A DNA stretch of 40,785 nt from an uncultured Oscillospiraceae bacterium (GTDB lineage Bacteria; Bacillota; Clostridia; Oscillospirales; Oscillospiraceae): NCBI GenBank assembly GCA_934565415.1, contig CAKTHQ010000019.1, positions 1 through 40,785 of the forward strand, in the 5' to 3' direction. Below the pieces are notes generated by a model, which saw nothing but the letters and a program-made list of their open reading frames with translations, ran no database searches and was not told the origin of the DNA. The position numbers and the translations under genes were made by a program. Every line of letters begins with the position of its first letter. The stretch's first letter is position 1. This document shows, one piece after another, positions 24,864 to 33,764 of the stretch.

Positions 24864-26030
24864 TTATTTGATGTGCAGCCTTTTCTTTACCTTTGCCATA
24901 GATTCCTGCCAGAACAGACCCAGGATAGTTTTTTTGTAGGGATAGCTGATGCCCCGGATATAATAATCCGCATCCTTTCTCTTCTGGACCGCAGATACCG
25001 GCAGCTTCCGGGAGGCATCCGTCAGCTTGTACAGGCGGATGTCCTCTCCCGGAACGCCGTAGAGTACATTCCATTCCTGGGGCCGCATTTCCCTCCCATA
25101 GGACCGAATGCACTCCGCATTCTCCACGGTGCCGGTGGTCAGCAGGTATTCTTTCGCTTCAAAATTCGTTTTGGAACCGTAGAGGTCAATGCAAACATTT
25201 TCCTCCAAGCAGTCTTCCAGGTATTTATTTTCCATCCACTGGTCGTAAACAGCTTTGGAGGTATCCGGTTCCGACAGCCGCAGGGCCCCGGCCCTGCCCC
25301 CGGCCATCAGCGGCACCTGGAAGGTATTCTCCCGGTGGGAGAAGTTCACCCCGGCATCGGAAAAGCAGGTGGTTCGGGCCACTCTGGGATAGAGGAAGTA
25401 CTTGTCGGTTTCGATGCAGTAGGCAATGTGATATTTGAGCCAGGAGTGGGCCCCCCAGTCCTTGATATGGTCCGGGATTTTATCGCTTCCGGCAAAGTCG
25501 TAGTTTTCGTGTTCGTAAAACCAGGCCCGGAAGTCGGCCCAGCTTTCCTTCAGCCACAACTGGCCCCAGGAGCAGGCGTAACGGAAGTACCAGTTATCAA
25601 AGCCGTCCTCCAGAGGTTCAAAAATCTTTTCCGTCAGCTGGCTCAAGCGATGGTTGTACAGGGCCACACCGGCAATACCCCGCTTTCCCTTTACAAAATC
25701 AAAACACTCCTGGGCGTACCGGTAAAAGTCCGGAGAGACCACCAGGTCATCCTCCAAAAGGATAATACCGTCATAGTCCTTCGTCAGATCTCCGCAGGTC
25801 AGAATGTGCCGCTTGAGGCCCAGGTTTTCCGGCTGATAAATTACCCGCTTTTCCCCAAAGGGCCAGGCGAAGCCGTCGGCATAGTCCAAAACATCCCGGT
25901 TATCCCCCCGGTCGATGCTGATAATCAGCTCGGCACCCTGGGGATATTCTGCCTGCAGCAAAGAGCCCGCAATCCGTTTTAAGGATTCCAGGCGGTTGTA
26001 GGCCACCACAACAATGGGAATATTCACCAT
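24864..26030 (-). CDS. GT2-like glycosyltransferase
   Basis: A 388-residue cytosolic or membrane-associated transferase with a GT-A fold. The N-terminus NIPIVVVAYNRLESLKR and the metal-binding motif LLEDDL (near residue 95) are characteristic. The middle region with the FRYACSWGQLWLKESW segment resembles proteins annotated as GT2/GT13-like sugar transferases. The acceptor and sugar are unknown. ATG 26030 follows the upstream stop by one base and has GGGAGAG before it; the frame continues further upstream only as an overlap with that gene. Part of the surface-glycan operon. Confidence 0.8.
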   Translation of the reverse strand: MVNIPIVVVAYNRLESLKRIAGSLLQAEYPQGAELIISIDRGDNRDVLDYADGFAWPFGEKRVIYQPENLGLKRHILTCGDLTKDYDGIILLEDDLVVSPDFYRYAQECFDFVKGKRGIAGVALYNHRLSQLTEKIFEPLEDGFDNWYFRYACSWGQLWLKESWADFRAWFYEHENYDFAGSDKIPDHIKDWGAHSWLKYHIAYCIETDKYFLYPRVARTTCFSDAGVNFSHRENTFQVPLMAGGRAGALRLSEPDTSKAVYDQWMENKYLEDCLEENVCIDLYGSKTNFEAKEYLLTTGTVENAECIRSYGREMRPQEWNVLYGVPGEDIRLYKLTDASRKLPVSAVQKRKDADYYIRGISYPYKKTILGLFWQESMAKVKKRLHIK

Positions 26031-26031
26031 T

Positions 26032-27141
26032 TTATTTCTCTCCCTCCGCCATCTCCACCGCCTGCAGATAACCCCGGGCAGCGTTCTGGAAGCTGAACTT
26101 TTCTCCCAGAGCACTCCTGATTTTTCCGGCATCCATGGGCGTTTTCAGCATCTTATCCAGCATTGTGGAAAACGCCTCGGCATCCTCCGGGTCTGCCATA
26201 AGTCCGTTTTCCCCGGGAGTGATAATGTCATACGCTCCATCTGCATATATAGAGGCGGTAATGGGCACCCCGGCGCAGGCCGCTTCTACCATGACAAGGC
26301 CAAAGCAATCCGACCGGGAGGGCACCGCTAAAAGGGCGCACTTCCGGTACTCCTCCAGCAGAGCCTCCCCTTCCCGGTAGCCCAAAAATTCCACCCGGTC
26401 CGTCAGCCCCAGTTCCCGGACCAGAGCTTCAACCTTTGCCTGCTCGCCGCCCACATCATTGCCCACCACCCGAAGGCGGCAGGGCTCTTTTGTTTTTGCC
26501 AATGCTCTAACCAGCAGATCCAGGCCCTTCTCATGGGAAATACGGCCTACAAACAGGATACGCCCCGGTTCTGCCTGCCGTTCCAGGTTCAGGTAGGGTG
26601 CCGCCGGCACTGTCAGGTAGCTGATAAAAATCTTATTTTCTGCAGCTCCCCAAGCCAGAAGCTTTTCCTTTGCCTTGGTAGAGCTGGCCAAAAAAGCGTC
26701 TGACCCGGAAATGATGAGCTTTCGGGTCAGCCTTTGTATTTTCCCGATATAGGTCTCCGAACGAAGGGTTCCATCGGTCAGATTGATGTAGGGAATGTGC
26801 CGACTCTTCGCCCATAGAAAAGCCTGGACGGCGGACAGATTGTATTCCGAACCAATAACGATGTCCGGGGCAAGCCTCCGGAGAGTACTGCCCAATCCCT
26901 TTGGAATATGGATAAAACGGGTGGCCGTACCGCCTACCTCTCCACCCTTTACGGACAAAACCCTGGCATCCTGAAAAAACGTATCCTCCAGGCCTTCCTG
27001 GGTACTCCATACCCGGTCCGCCTCCCGCTGGCTGGTATAAAGAACCTGAAAGCGATCCTTTTTCTGGCTCTTTTGCAGGTAGGAAAATAAGGCCGTCCGG
27101 TAAGGGGACGGGATGTTGCTGATAATCAGCACCTTTTTCAT
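26032..27141 (-). CDS. GT4 glycosyltransferase
   Basis: A 369-residue GT-B transferase. The N-terminal domain begins with VLIISNIPSPYRTALF; the C-terminal GT1/GT4 nucleotide-sugar domain shows GRILFVGRISHEKGLDLLVRAL and the acidic motif DCFGLVMVEAACAGVP, whose Asp/Glu pair spaced seven apart binds the sugar nucleotide. It probably adds one sugar to a lipid-linked surface glycan. ATG 27141 follows the previous stop by 4 bases. Not a close copy of the neighbouring GT4. Confidence 0.88.
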   Translation of the reverse strand: MKKVLIISNIPSPYRTALFSYLQKSQKKDRFQVLYTSQREADRVWSTQEGLEDTFFQDARVLSVKGGEVGGTATRFIHIPKGLGSTLRRLAPDIVIGSEYNLSAVQAFLWAKSRHIPYINLTDGTLRSETYIGKIQRLTRKLIISGSDAFLASSTKAKEKLLAWGAAENKIFISYLTVPAAPYLNLERQAEPGRILFVGRISHEKGLDLLVRALAKTKEPCRLRVVGNDVGGEQAKVEALVRELGLTDRVEFLGYREGEALLEEYRKCALLAVPSRSDCFGLVMVEAACAGVPITASIYADGAYDIITPGENGLMADPEDAEAFSTMLDKMLKTPMDAGKIRSALGEKFSFQNAARGYLQAVEMAEGEK

Positions 27142-27145
27142 GCCC

Positions 27146-28324
27146 CTACCCCCTCTGAATGGCATCCTTGTAAATTTCCATCAGCGCCTTATAGTTCCCC
27201 TCCGGGGACATGGTCCGGCCGTACTCCTCCAGGGTGTTCTGCTCCCAGGGGGTATCCCTGTCGTTTAAGAAACGCTCCACCGTAGAAGCAATGGACTGGG
27301 GGGACTTTTGGTTGAACTTCATTCCCGTCCACCCTTCCCGGATCAGGTTTCCCCCATTTCCCAGGTTCGATACCAGCACGGGAGTACCGACGCTGAAGGC
27401 CTCCGCAATGGTCATGGGAAACCCCTCGTAGCATTGGGTCGGTAAAATCAGAGCCCTGCTTGCGGCCAGAAGCCGCCTTACGTTTTCGTTGGGCAGCTTT
27501 CCGGCCAGGGTCACATTCCTCATTTTATTGCTCTGAATAAAGGACAGGCACCACTCTTCCAGGGGCCCGGTGCCGCAGAGTACCAGCCTTGGGGCCGCAG
27601 GCCCCAGCAACCGCCAGCTTTCCAGCAGCACCCGCAGGCCCTTCAGCTCTTCCAGCCGCCCGGCAAAGATGATCCGGTTCGCCCGCTCCGTTTGAGGCAC
27701 CAACCCCTGGGTTTGCACCACAAAGTTGGGCTTGACCGCCACCCTCTCCGGAGCGATGCCCCGCAAATTCAGAAGCTTCCGCCGGTTGAATTCCGTCAGG
27801 CAGATGTAATTGAGCTTTTTATAAATTCCCCGCATTCTGTGATAGCGGGTAGAGAGCACACAGGCCAGCGTCTGGGCACGGCTCCCCCGATAGCAGCTAT
27901 GCTTTACGGCGCAGCGCAGGCCCTTCGTCAGGCAGTCCTCGCAGACGGCTCCGTCCCGAAAAAAGGTGGCGCCGGGACACAGGAGCCGGAAATTATGAAT
28001 GGTCTGTACCACCGGCACCTTTTTTGCCCGGGCAGCATAGTATACCGCCGGAGAAATAAGCATCAGGGTATTGTGGACATGAACCAGCTCGATTTTTTCT
28101 TTTTTGATGATTTTTTTAATCTCCCGGGCCGTCCGGGGATTATAGAGAAAGGTAAAGGGCAGCAGGAGCTTCCGGAATTTGGAGAAGCCGTTCAGCTCCC
28201 CGTTGTCCCGGGTGTATTGAATCACCTTGTGACCCTGGCTTTCCAGAAGCCGGGCCTCTGCCTCTACTACGGTGTCCTCGCCGCCGGGAAGCTGATAGTG
28301 ATTGTGCACGATGAGAATGTTCAT
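27146..28324 (-). CDS. GT4 glycosyltransferase
   Basis: A 392-residue GT-B enzyme. NILIVHNHYQLPGGEDTVVE opens the acceptor domain, which also has IELVHVHNTLMLISP and a cysteine-containing stretch (CPG, CEDC, C, C) seen in a subset of GT4 proteins. The donor domain carries IIFAGRLEELKGLRVLLESW and YEGFPMTIAEAFSVGTPV with the E-x7-E motif. Starts one base after the GT26 stop, so the genes are co-translated. Donor and acceptor unknown. Confidence 0.88.
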   Translation of the reverse strand: MNILIVHNHYQLPGGEDTVVEAEARLLESQGHKVIQYTRDNGELNGFSKFRKLLLPFTFLYNPRTAREIKKIIKKEKIELVHVHNTLMLISPAVYYAARAKKVPVVQTIHNFRLLCPGATFFRDGAVCEDCLTKGLRCAVKHSCYRGSRAQTLACVLSTRYHRMRGIYKKLNYICLTEFNRRKLLNLRGIAPERVAVKPNFVVQTQGLVPQTERANRIIFAGRLEELKGLRVLLESWRLLGPAAPRLVLCGTGPLEEWCLSFIQSNKMRNVTLAGKLPNENVRRLLAASRALILPTQCYEGFPMTIAEAFSVGTPVLVSNLGNGGNLIREGWTGMKFNQKSPQSIASTVERFLNDRDTPWEQNTLEEYGRTMSPEGNYKALMEIYKDAIQRG

Positions 28325-28325
28325 A

Positions 28326-29126
28326 TCACTTTCCCCGCAGCTCCGCTTCCATAATATAGATCCAATTGGTGTGGAGGTACCGCTTATACAACCGTTTCGG
28401 GTCCTGCATCAGGCGGTAAAGCCACTCCAGGTCCTGATCCTGCATCCACTGGGGGGCACGCTTGATATTGCCTGCCTCATAGTCAAAGGCCGCACCGACG
28501 CCCACCATCAGGCCGCAGACCCTTCCCCGGTGGGCATACATCCATCTTTCCTGCTTAGGCGCACCCAGCCCTACCCACACAAAGTCCGGTTGGGCATCCG
28601 CAATGGCTTTTACGGCAGCGGCATCCTCTTCCTCCGTCAAGGGCCGGAATGGGGGGCTGTACATTCCCGCAATCTGAACGCCGGGATACCGCTCCGGAAG
28701 CTCTTCCTGCAGGGTATCCAGCGTCTGCTGCGTGCCGCCGTAAAAATAGTGCCGCCAGCCCTTTTCTCTGCCAGCCTCCAGGCAGGCGTGCATATAGTCC
28801 GGGCCGGTAACCCGCTTCATACCGGAGTAGCCCCGTTTTCTGCCGGTGGTAGAAAGGGGCCCGCCGTCCGGAATGGCCAGCATGGCACCGTTCTGAATTG
28901 TCATATAGCTGGGATCTTCGTAGGCTGTAACCGTTGTGTGCACATTGGACACACAGATATAGTCCCCGGACAGCTCCTTCAAATGCGCTTCCGTAAAAGA
29001 CATCAGCCAAGGCATATCAATGGCAGCCAGCTCCACACCCAGAATCTTACATATCGGCACCAAAGCTCTGTCCACCTTGTGTTCAAATCTTTCCTGCTCC
29101 AACTGTGCTTCCTCCGTCTTCTTCAT
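28326..29126 (-). CDS. WecB/TagA/CpsF-family glycosyltransferase (GT26)
   Basis: 266 residues. Family motifs are clear: VSNVHTTVTAYEDPSY, the catalytic-region IPDGGPL, GPDYMHACL, GLGAPKQERWM and GVGAAFDYEAG followed by KRAPQWMQDQDLEWLYRL. GT26 enzymes such as TagA and WecG add N-acetylmannosamine or its uronic acid to lipid-linked GlcNAc, the committing step for wall teichoic acid or related polymers. It heads a five-gene operon with three further transferases and a GH13 enzyme. ATG 29126 has no ribosome site and lies only about 8 bases from the predicted transcription start; GTG 29075 (249 residues) is an alternative nearer the family length, with AGGAAAG at a long spacing. Confidence 0.88.
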   Translation of the reverse strand: MKKTEEAQLEQERFEHKVDRALVPICKILGVELAAIDMPWLMSFTEAHLKELSGDYICVSNVHTTVTAYEDPSYMTIQNGAMLAIPDGGPLSTTGRKRGYSGMKRVTGPDYMHACLEAGREKGWRHYFYGGTQQTLDTLQEELPERYPGVQIAGMYSPPFRPLTEEEDAAAVKAIADAQPDFVWVGLGAPKQERWMYAHRGRVCGLMVGVGAAFDYEAGNIKRAPQWMQDQDLEWLYRLMQDPKRLYKRYLHTNWIYIMEAELRGK

Positions 29127-29140
29127 GGTACATTTTGTAT

Positions 29141-29149
29141 ATTATAACA
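29141..29149 (-). promoter_or_regulatory. Extended -10 promoter of the glycan operon
   Basis: On the minus strand TGTTATAAT is an extended -10 with a consensus TATAAT; the -35 region (TAGATT at 17 bases) is poor. The start would lie near 29134, right before the GT26 start codon. Confidence 0.6.
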
Positions 29150-29182
29150 CCCCTTTGTGAAAAAATCTACAGGCATTTTGAC

Positions 29183-29215
29183 AAAAGCGCCGCCGCCCGT
29201 AAAAAGGGCGGCGGC
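29183..29215 (-). terminator. Terminator of the activase gene
   Basis: A 10-bp all-GC stem (GCCGCCGCCC / GGGCGGCGGC) with a 7-base loop is followed by GCTTTTG on the minus strand. Confidence 0.85.
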
Positions 29216-29221
29216 TGAAAA

Positions 29222-32200
29222 TCAGGCGTCTTGCTCTTCCATATTCTGCTTTGCGGCAGACAGCATCAGCTTGATGCGGTTCAGCTGGTTTACCTCACTG
29301 GCACCGGGGTCGTAGTCCACAGCGGCAATGTTCGCTTGTGGATAAGCCTTCTTCAAAACCTTGATAACGCCCTTGCCAACCACATGGTTGGGAAGACAGG
29401 CAAAGGGCTGGATGCAGATTACATTGGGGGTACCGGAGGTAATCAGCTCCACCATTTCCCCGGCCAGGAACCAGCCTTCTCCGTACTGGTTGCCCAGGGA
29501 CAGGAAGGGCTTGGTAGCCTCCGCAATTTTCTCGATGGGCACCGGCGGCTCAAACCGACGGCTTTTTTTCAGCGCGTCAATGGCCGGCTGCCGTACCGCC
29601 CGAATGGACTTAATGCCTACCTTAGCAAGGACATCCGCGCTGATTCCGGCACCCAGAAATTCATGCCGGTACTCCCCACCCAGCAGGCAGTAGTTGAAGA
29701 AATCCAGCATATCCGGCACCACAGCCTCGGCGCCCTCTGCCTCCAGCACCCGGACCAGATGATTGTTGGCCAGGGGCATATACTTTACCAGAATCTCGCC
29801 GACGATTCCCACCCTGGGCTTTTTTAGAGTCTCGTCGATGGGGAAGTTATCAAAGGCCTCTACAATGCCCTTGCAAACCTGGGGGTAGCTAAGCTTGCTC
29901 TTGGGGTCCGTCAGAGATTCAATGCAGATGTTCTTCCACTTTTCGTGGAGGGCATCCGCAGAGCCCGGGGTCAGCTCATAGGGCCTTACCCGGTACAGGC
30001 ACCGCATAAACAGGTCCCCGTACACAATGGCGTGAATGGCATCCAGAATAAGGCCGGCGCTGAACTTAAAGCCCTCGTTCTTTTCCATTCCGTTGGCATT
30101 GACAGAGATTACCGGAATCTGGGGATACCCTGCCTTCTGCAAAGCCCGGCGGATAAAGGCCACATAGTTGCTGGCCCGGCAGCAGCCTCCGGTCTGGGTC
30201 ATCACCACCGCCAGGTGGTCCGTATCATACTTGCCGGAAAGCACCGCTTCCATAATCTGGCCTACTACGGTGATAGAGGGGAAACAGGCATCGTTATTTA
30301 CATACTTCAGGCCCACATCGATGGCACTGCGGTCGTCGTTGTCCAGTACCACCACATTGTAGCCGTGCTTTCGGAATACCGGCTGCAAAATCTCAAAGTG
30401 AATCGGGCTCATCTGGGGGGCCAGAATGGTATAGCCCTCCAGCTGCATCTGGGCGGTATACTCCTGCCGCCGGAAGTTCACGGGCTTGGGCTGGGCCTGA
30501 ATCTGCTCCTCCTTCCGCATTTTCATGGCGGCAATCAGGCTGCGAATGCGGATACGGACTGCGCCCAGGTTGTTGACCTCGTCAATTTTCAGCAGGGTAT
30601 AGAGCTTGTTGCTGCCCTCCAAAATTTCCGCCACCTGGTCGGTAGTAACGGCATCCAGGCCGCAGCCAAAGGAATTGAGCTGCAGCAGCTCCAGATCATT
30701 CCGGTTCCGGACGAACCGGGCGGCAGAATAGAGCCGGGAATGGTACACCCACTGGTCCACAATCCGCAGGCTCTGGTCCTCCTCGTGGTTCGGCAGACTG
30801 TCCTCCGTCAGCACGGTCAGGCCGTAGGAGGCAATCAGCTCCGGAATGCCGTGGTTGATCTCCGGGTCGATGTGGTAGGGACGGCCGGCCAGCACAATAC
30901 CGCTGCCACCCTTGGCTTCCATCTCCTTCAGGACCCGGGTCCCCTCTTCTACGATGTCCCGTTTGGTCTTCCGCTGCTCCTCCCAGGCCAGATGGACGGC
31001 CTTCTTCACCTCGGAAGCAGGGATGTTCCACTCCTCCTTGCAGACCTTAACAAGCCGGTCCGCGGCGGTCTTTTCGCTGGTGAAGGCTACAAAGGGACGG
31101 ATGTATCGGATTTTCCCCTCCGTCACCGCTTCCACATTGTTTTTCAGGTTCTCCGGGTAGGAGGCCACAATGGGACAGCTGTAGTGGTTCTGGGCATCCT
31201 TGTGCTCCTGGTACTCATAGAACACGCAGGGGTGGAAAATGGTGGTGATGCCCTGGTCTATCAGCCACTGGACATGGCCGTGGGCCAATTTGGCCGGGTA
31301 ACATTCCGACTCCGAAGGAATGGAATCCATACCCCGCTCGTAAATCTTCCGGTCAGAGAAGGGGGACAGCACCGCCCGGATCCCCAGATTTCGGAACAGA
31401 GTAGCCCAGAAGGGGTAGTTCTCGTACATATTCAGCACCCTGGGAATGCCAACGGTGCCCCGGGCAGCCTCTTCTTCGGTAAGGGGCTCATAAGCAAACA
31501 TCCGCTTCTGCTTGAAAGCCACCATATTGGGAGCCTTTTCCCCCTTGTTGCCGCCGCCGGCACCCTTTTCGCAGCGGTTGCCGGTGATATGCCGGCGGCC
31601 GCCGGGGAACACGTTGACGGTAAGCATACAGTTGTTGGCGCAGCCGCCGCAGCGGACGGTCTTGGTGGTGTAGGTCAGGTTTACAATATCTTCCAGAGGC
31701 ATCATCGCCGTGCCCTGACCCTTGTCGTGGTTCCGGGCAATGAGGGCCGCGCCGAAGGCACCCATAAGGCCCGCAATATCCGGGCAGACCACTTCTGCCC
31801 CGGCAATGGTCTCAAAGGCTCGCAGCACCGCCTGATTGTGGAAGGTGCCGCCCTGAACCACGATGTGGCTGCCCAGCTCTTTGGCAGAGCTCAGCTTGAT
31901 GACCTTAAACAGAGCGTTCTTAATGACGGAATAGGCCAGGCCCGCGGAAATATCGGATACCTTGGCCCCCTCCTTCTGTGCCTGCTTTACGTTGGAGTTC
32001 ATAAATACGGTGCAGCGGGTGCCCAGGTCCACGGGGTGCTCGGCAAACAGGGCCTCCTTGGCAAAGCCCTCGGCGGTATAGCCCAGGGAATTGGCAAAGT
32101 TCTCGATAAAGGAGCCGCAGCCGGAGGAGCAGGCCTCGTTCAGCATAATGGTATCCACCGCCCCGTTTTTCAGGCGGATGCACTTCATGTCCTGGCCGCC

Positions 32201-33457
32201 GATGTCCAGCACGCAGTCCACCTTGGGATCAAAAAAGCTGGCGGCGGTACAGTGGGCAATGGTCTCCACCTCTCCCTCGTCCAAAGAGAATGCGGATTTC
32301 AGCAGTGCCTCGCCGTAGCCGGTGGAGCAGGTCTGGGCGATCCGTGCAGAGCCGGGGAGCAAAGTTTTCAAATTCCAGATAGCCGTCTTGGCAGTCTCGA
32401 TGGGGTTGCCCTTGTTGTTGGCATAGAAGGAGTACAATAGCTGTCCTTCCTCCCCGATGAGAGCCATTTTGGTGGTGGTGGAACCGGCGTCGATGCCCAG
32501 GTAGCAATCGCCGCAGTAGGTTTCCAGGTTGGCCTTTTTTACCACCGCCTGGCTGTGCCGCTGCCGGAATGCCTCATAGTCTTCCTTGCTTTCAAAAAGA
32601 GCCGGCAGCCGGGGCATTTCAAAGGAGACCTTTACACCTTTGTCGAGCCTTGTAATCAGCTCTTCCAGCGGCACCTCCTGGGCATCCCCGCTTTCCAAAG
32701 CGGAGCCCATGGCGGCAAACAGGTGGGAGTTTTCCGGGTCCACCACGTTCTCCGGGGTCAGCTTCAGGGTACGGATAAAGGCCTTTTTCAGCTCCGGCAA
32801 AAAATGCAGGGGGCCGCCCAAAAAGGCCACACAGCCCCGGATCGGCTTTCCGCAGGCCAGACCGGAAATGGTCTGGTTCACCACAGCCTGGAAAATAGAG
32901 GCCGCCAGGTCTGCCTTCGTTGCGCCCTCGTTGATAAGAGGCTGAATGTCCGTCTTGGCAAACACACCGCAGCGGGCAGCAATGGGATAGATCTGCTTGT
33001 AGCTTTCCGCCTCTTTGTTGAGCCCTCCGGCATCAATCTGCAAAAGGGATGCCATCTGATCAATAAAGGATCCGGTGCCGCCTGCGCAGACGCCGTTCAT
33101 CCGTTCCTCCAGGCCGCCGGTAAAATAGATGATCTTGGCGTCCTCGCCGCCCAATTCAATTGCTACATCCGTCTGGGGATAAAAGGTCTTTAAAGAGGAG
33201 GCCACCGCTACTACCTCCTGCACAAAGCCAATGTCCATGGCCTTGGCTAAGGTAATGGCTCCAGAGCCCGTAATTTTCACTTTCAGCAGGCAATCCCCCA
33301 GCTTCTCCCTGGCATCCTTCAAGAGATCTGCCAGTGCACCCTGGGTATTGGCCTGATGGCGGGTATAGTTCCCGTAAACCAAATCATTCTGTTCGTCCAG
33401 CACCGCCAGCTTTACGGTGGTGGAGCCAATATCAATTCCCGCACGATATGTCTTCAT
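29222..33457 (-). CDS. Fused acyl-CoA dehydratase activase (double BadF/BcrA-type ATPase, DUF2229)
   Basis: 1411 residues. Two ASKHA ATPase domains of the HgdC/BadF/BcrA type: domain 1 (about 5-255) with GIDIGSTTVKLAVL, GGTGSFIDQMA and cysteines C124 and C163; domain 2 (about 318-575) with GIDAGSTTTKMAL, DIGGQDMK, C443/C447 and C482. In HgdC such cysteines bind a 4Fe-4S cluster. A further cluster C603, C606, C610, C629 follows, then a DUF2229-type region (about 655-880) and a long C-terminal part related to dehydratase components. Known activases hydrolyse ATP to push an electron into a 2-hydroxyacyl-CoA dehydratase; the job of the large fused form is unknown, and no dehydratase subunits are nearby. 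ATG 33457 marks the conserved N-terminus; the frame extends upstream through the tRNA and is not coding there. Confidence 0.9.
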   Translation of the reverse strand: MKTYRAGIDIGSTTVKLAVLDEQNDLVYGNYTRHQANTQGALADLLKDAREKLGDCLLKVKITGSGAITLAKAMDIGFVQEVVAVASSLKTFYPQTDVAIELGGEDAKIIYFTGGLEERMNGVCAGGTGSFIDQMASLLQIDAGGLNKEAESYKQIYPIAARCGVFAKTDIQPLINEGATKADLAASIFQAVVNQTISGLACGKPIRGCVAFLGGPLHFLPELKKAFIRTLKLTPENVVDPENSHLFAAMGSALESGDAQEVPLEELITRLDKGVKVSFEMPRLPALFESKEDYEAFRQRHSQAVVKKANLETYCGDCYLGIDAGSTTTKMALIGEEGQLLYSFYANNKGNPIETAKTAIWNLKTLLPGSARIAQTCSTGYGEALLKSAFSLDEGEVETIAHCTAASFFDPKVDCVLDIGGQDMKCIRLKNGAVDTIMLNEACSSGCGSFIENFANSLGYTAEGFAKEALFAEHPVDLGTRCTVFMNSNVKQAQKEGAKVSDISAGLAYSVIKNALFKVIKLSSAKELGSHIVVQGGTFHNQAVLRAFETIAGAEVVCPDIAGLMGAFGAALIARNHDKGQGTAMMPLEDIVNLTYTTKTVRCGGCANNCMLTVNVFPGGRRHITGNRCEKGAGGGNKGEKAPNMVAFKQKRMFAYEPLTEEEAARGTVGIPRVLNMYENYPFWATLFRNLGIRAVLSPFSDRKIYERGMDSIPSESECYPAKLAHGHVQWLIDQGITTIFHPCVFYEYQEHKDAQNHYSCPIVASYPENLKNNVEAVTEGKIRYIRPFVAFTSEKTAADRLVKVCKEEWNIPASEVKKAVHLAWEEQRKTKRDIVEEGTRVLKEMEAKGGSGIVLAGRPYHIDPEINHGIPELIASYGLTVLTEDSLPNHEEDQSLRIVDQWVYHSRLYSAARFVRNRNDLELLQLNSFGCGLDAVTTDQVAEILEGSNKLYTLLKIDEVNNLGAVRIRIRSLIAAMKMRKEEQIQAQPKPVNFRRQEYTAQMQLEGYTILAPQMSPIHFEILQPVFRKHGYNVVVLDNDDRSAIDVGLKYVNNDACFPSITVVGQIMEAVLSGKYDTDHLAVVMTQTGGCCRASNYVAFIRRALQKAGYPQIPVISVNANGMEKNEGFKFSAGLILDAIHAIVYGDLFMRCLYRVRPYELTPGSADALHEKWKNICIESLTDPKSKLSYPQVCKGIVEAFDNFPIDETLKKPRVGIVGEILVKYMPLANNHLVRVLEAEGAEAVVPDMLDFFNYCLLGGEYRHEFLGAGISADVLAKVGIKSIRAVRQPAIDALKKSRRFEPPVPIEKIAEATKPFLSLGNQYGEGWFLAGEMVELITSGTPNVICIQPFACLPNHVVGKGVIKVLKKAYPQANIAAVDYDPGASEVNQLNRIKLMLSAAKQNMEEQDA

Positions 33458-33509
33458 CTGTGTGCTTTCTCTCCATGCTGTGATTGTTTCGCAGCCGCTA
33501 TACAGTGAC

Positions 33510-33524
33510 CGCATTCTAGATGCG
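33510..33524. promoter_or_regulatory. Small palindrome upstream of the activase gene
   Basis: CGCAT-TCTAG-ATGCG is a 5-bp-arm palindrome about 55 bases before the start codon, a possible operator. No convincing promoter was found in the 110 bases between the tRNA terminator and the gene. Confidence 0.25.
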
Positions 33525-33570
33525 TACATTTTATTCCAGTTTTCTGAACCGAATCTAAACTTTGATAAAA

Positions 33571-33608
33571 CAAAAAAACAAGGGACCGTTTTTTCAACGA
33601 TCCCTTGT
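33571..33608 (-). terminator. Terminator of tRNA-Pro(GGG)
   Basis: A 13-pair stem (ACAAGGGATCGTT / AACGGTCCCTTGT) with a 4-base loop starts directly after the CCA end of the tRNA and is followed by TTTTTTG. Confidence 0.9.
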
Positions 33609-33685
33609 TGGTCCGAGTGACTGGATTCGAACCAGCGGCCTCTTGAACCCCATTCAAGCGCGATACCAAACTTCGCCACACCCGG
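33609..33685 (-). tRNA. tRNA-Pro (anticodon GGG)
   Basis: A 77-base cloverleaf on the minus strand with encoded CCA. Acceptor CCGGGTG / CACTCGG (one G-T), anticodon stem CTTGA / TCAAG with loop ATGGGGT giving GGG, and a T arm with GGTTCGAATCC. Reads CCC and CCT codons. Confidence 0.95.
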
Positions 33686-33711
33686 ATGGCCTGTGTCCTG
33701 ACGACTTGGAT

Positions 33712-33740
33712 ATAATAGCACAGCTTATTTCAAAATGCAA
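33712..33740 (-). promoter_or_regulatory. Promoter of tRNA-Pro(GGG)
   Basis: On the minus strand TTGCAT (33740-33735) and TATTAT (33717-33712) have a 17-base spacer with TGC before the -10. Confidence 0.75.
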
Positions 33741-33764
33741 GCCTTTTTTTCCAAAACTGAAAAA

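Noticed and set aside
23009..24871. 620-codon open frame on the plus strand
   Set aside because: It is antisense to the GH13 gene, whose catalytic residues are all in place; no domain seen.
29945..32440. 831-codon open frame on the plus strand
   Set aside because: It lies fully antisense to the activase gene, has no recognisable domain or ribosome site, and reflects the base composition of the opposite strand.
33458..33721. Activase frame continuing upstream
   Set aside because: This stretch covers tRNA-Pro and its terminator; translation there is not credible.
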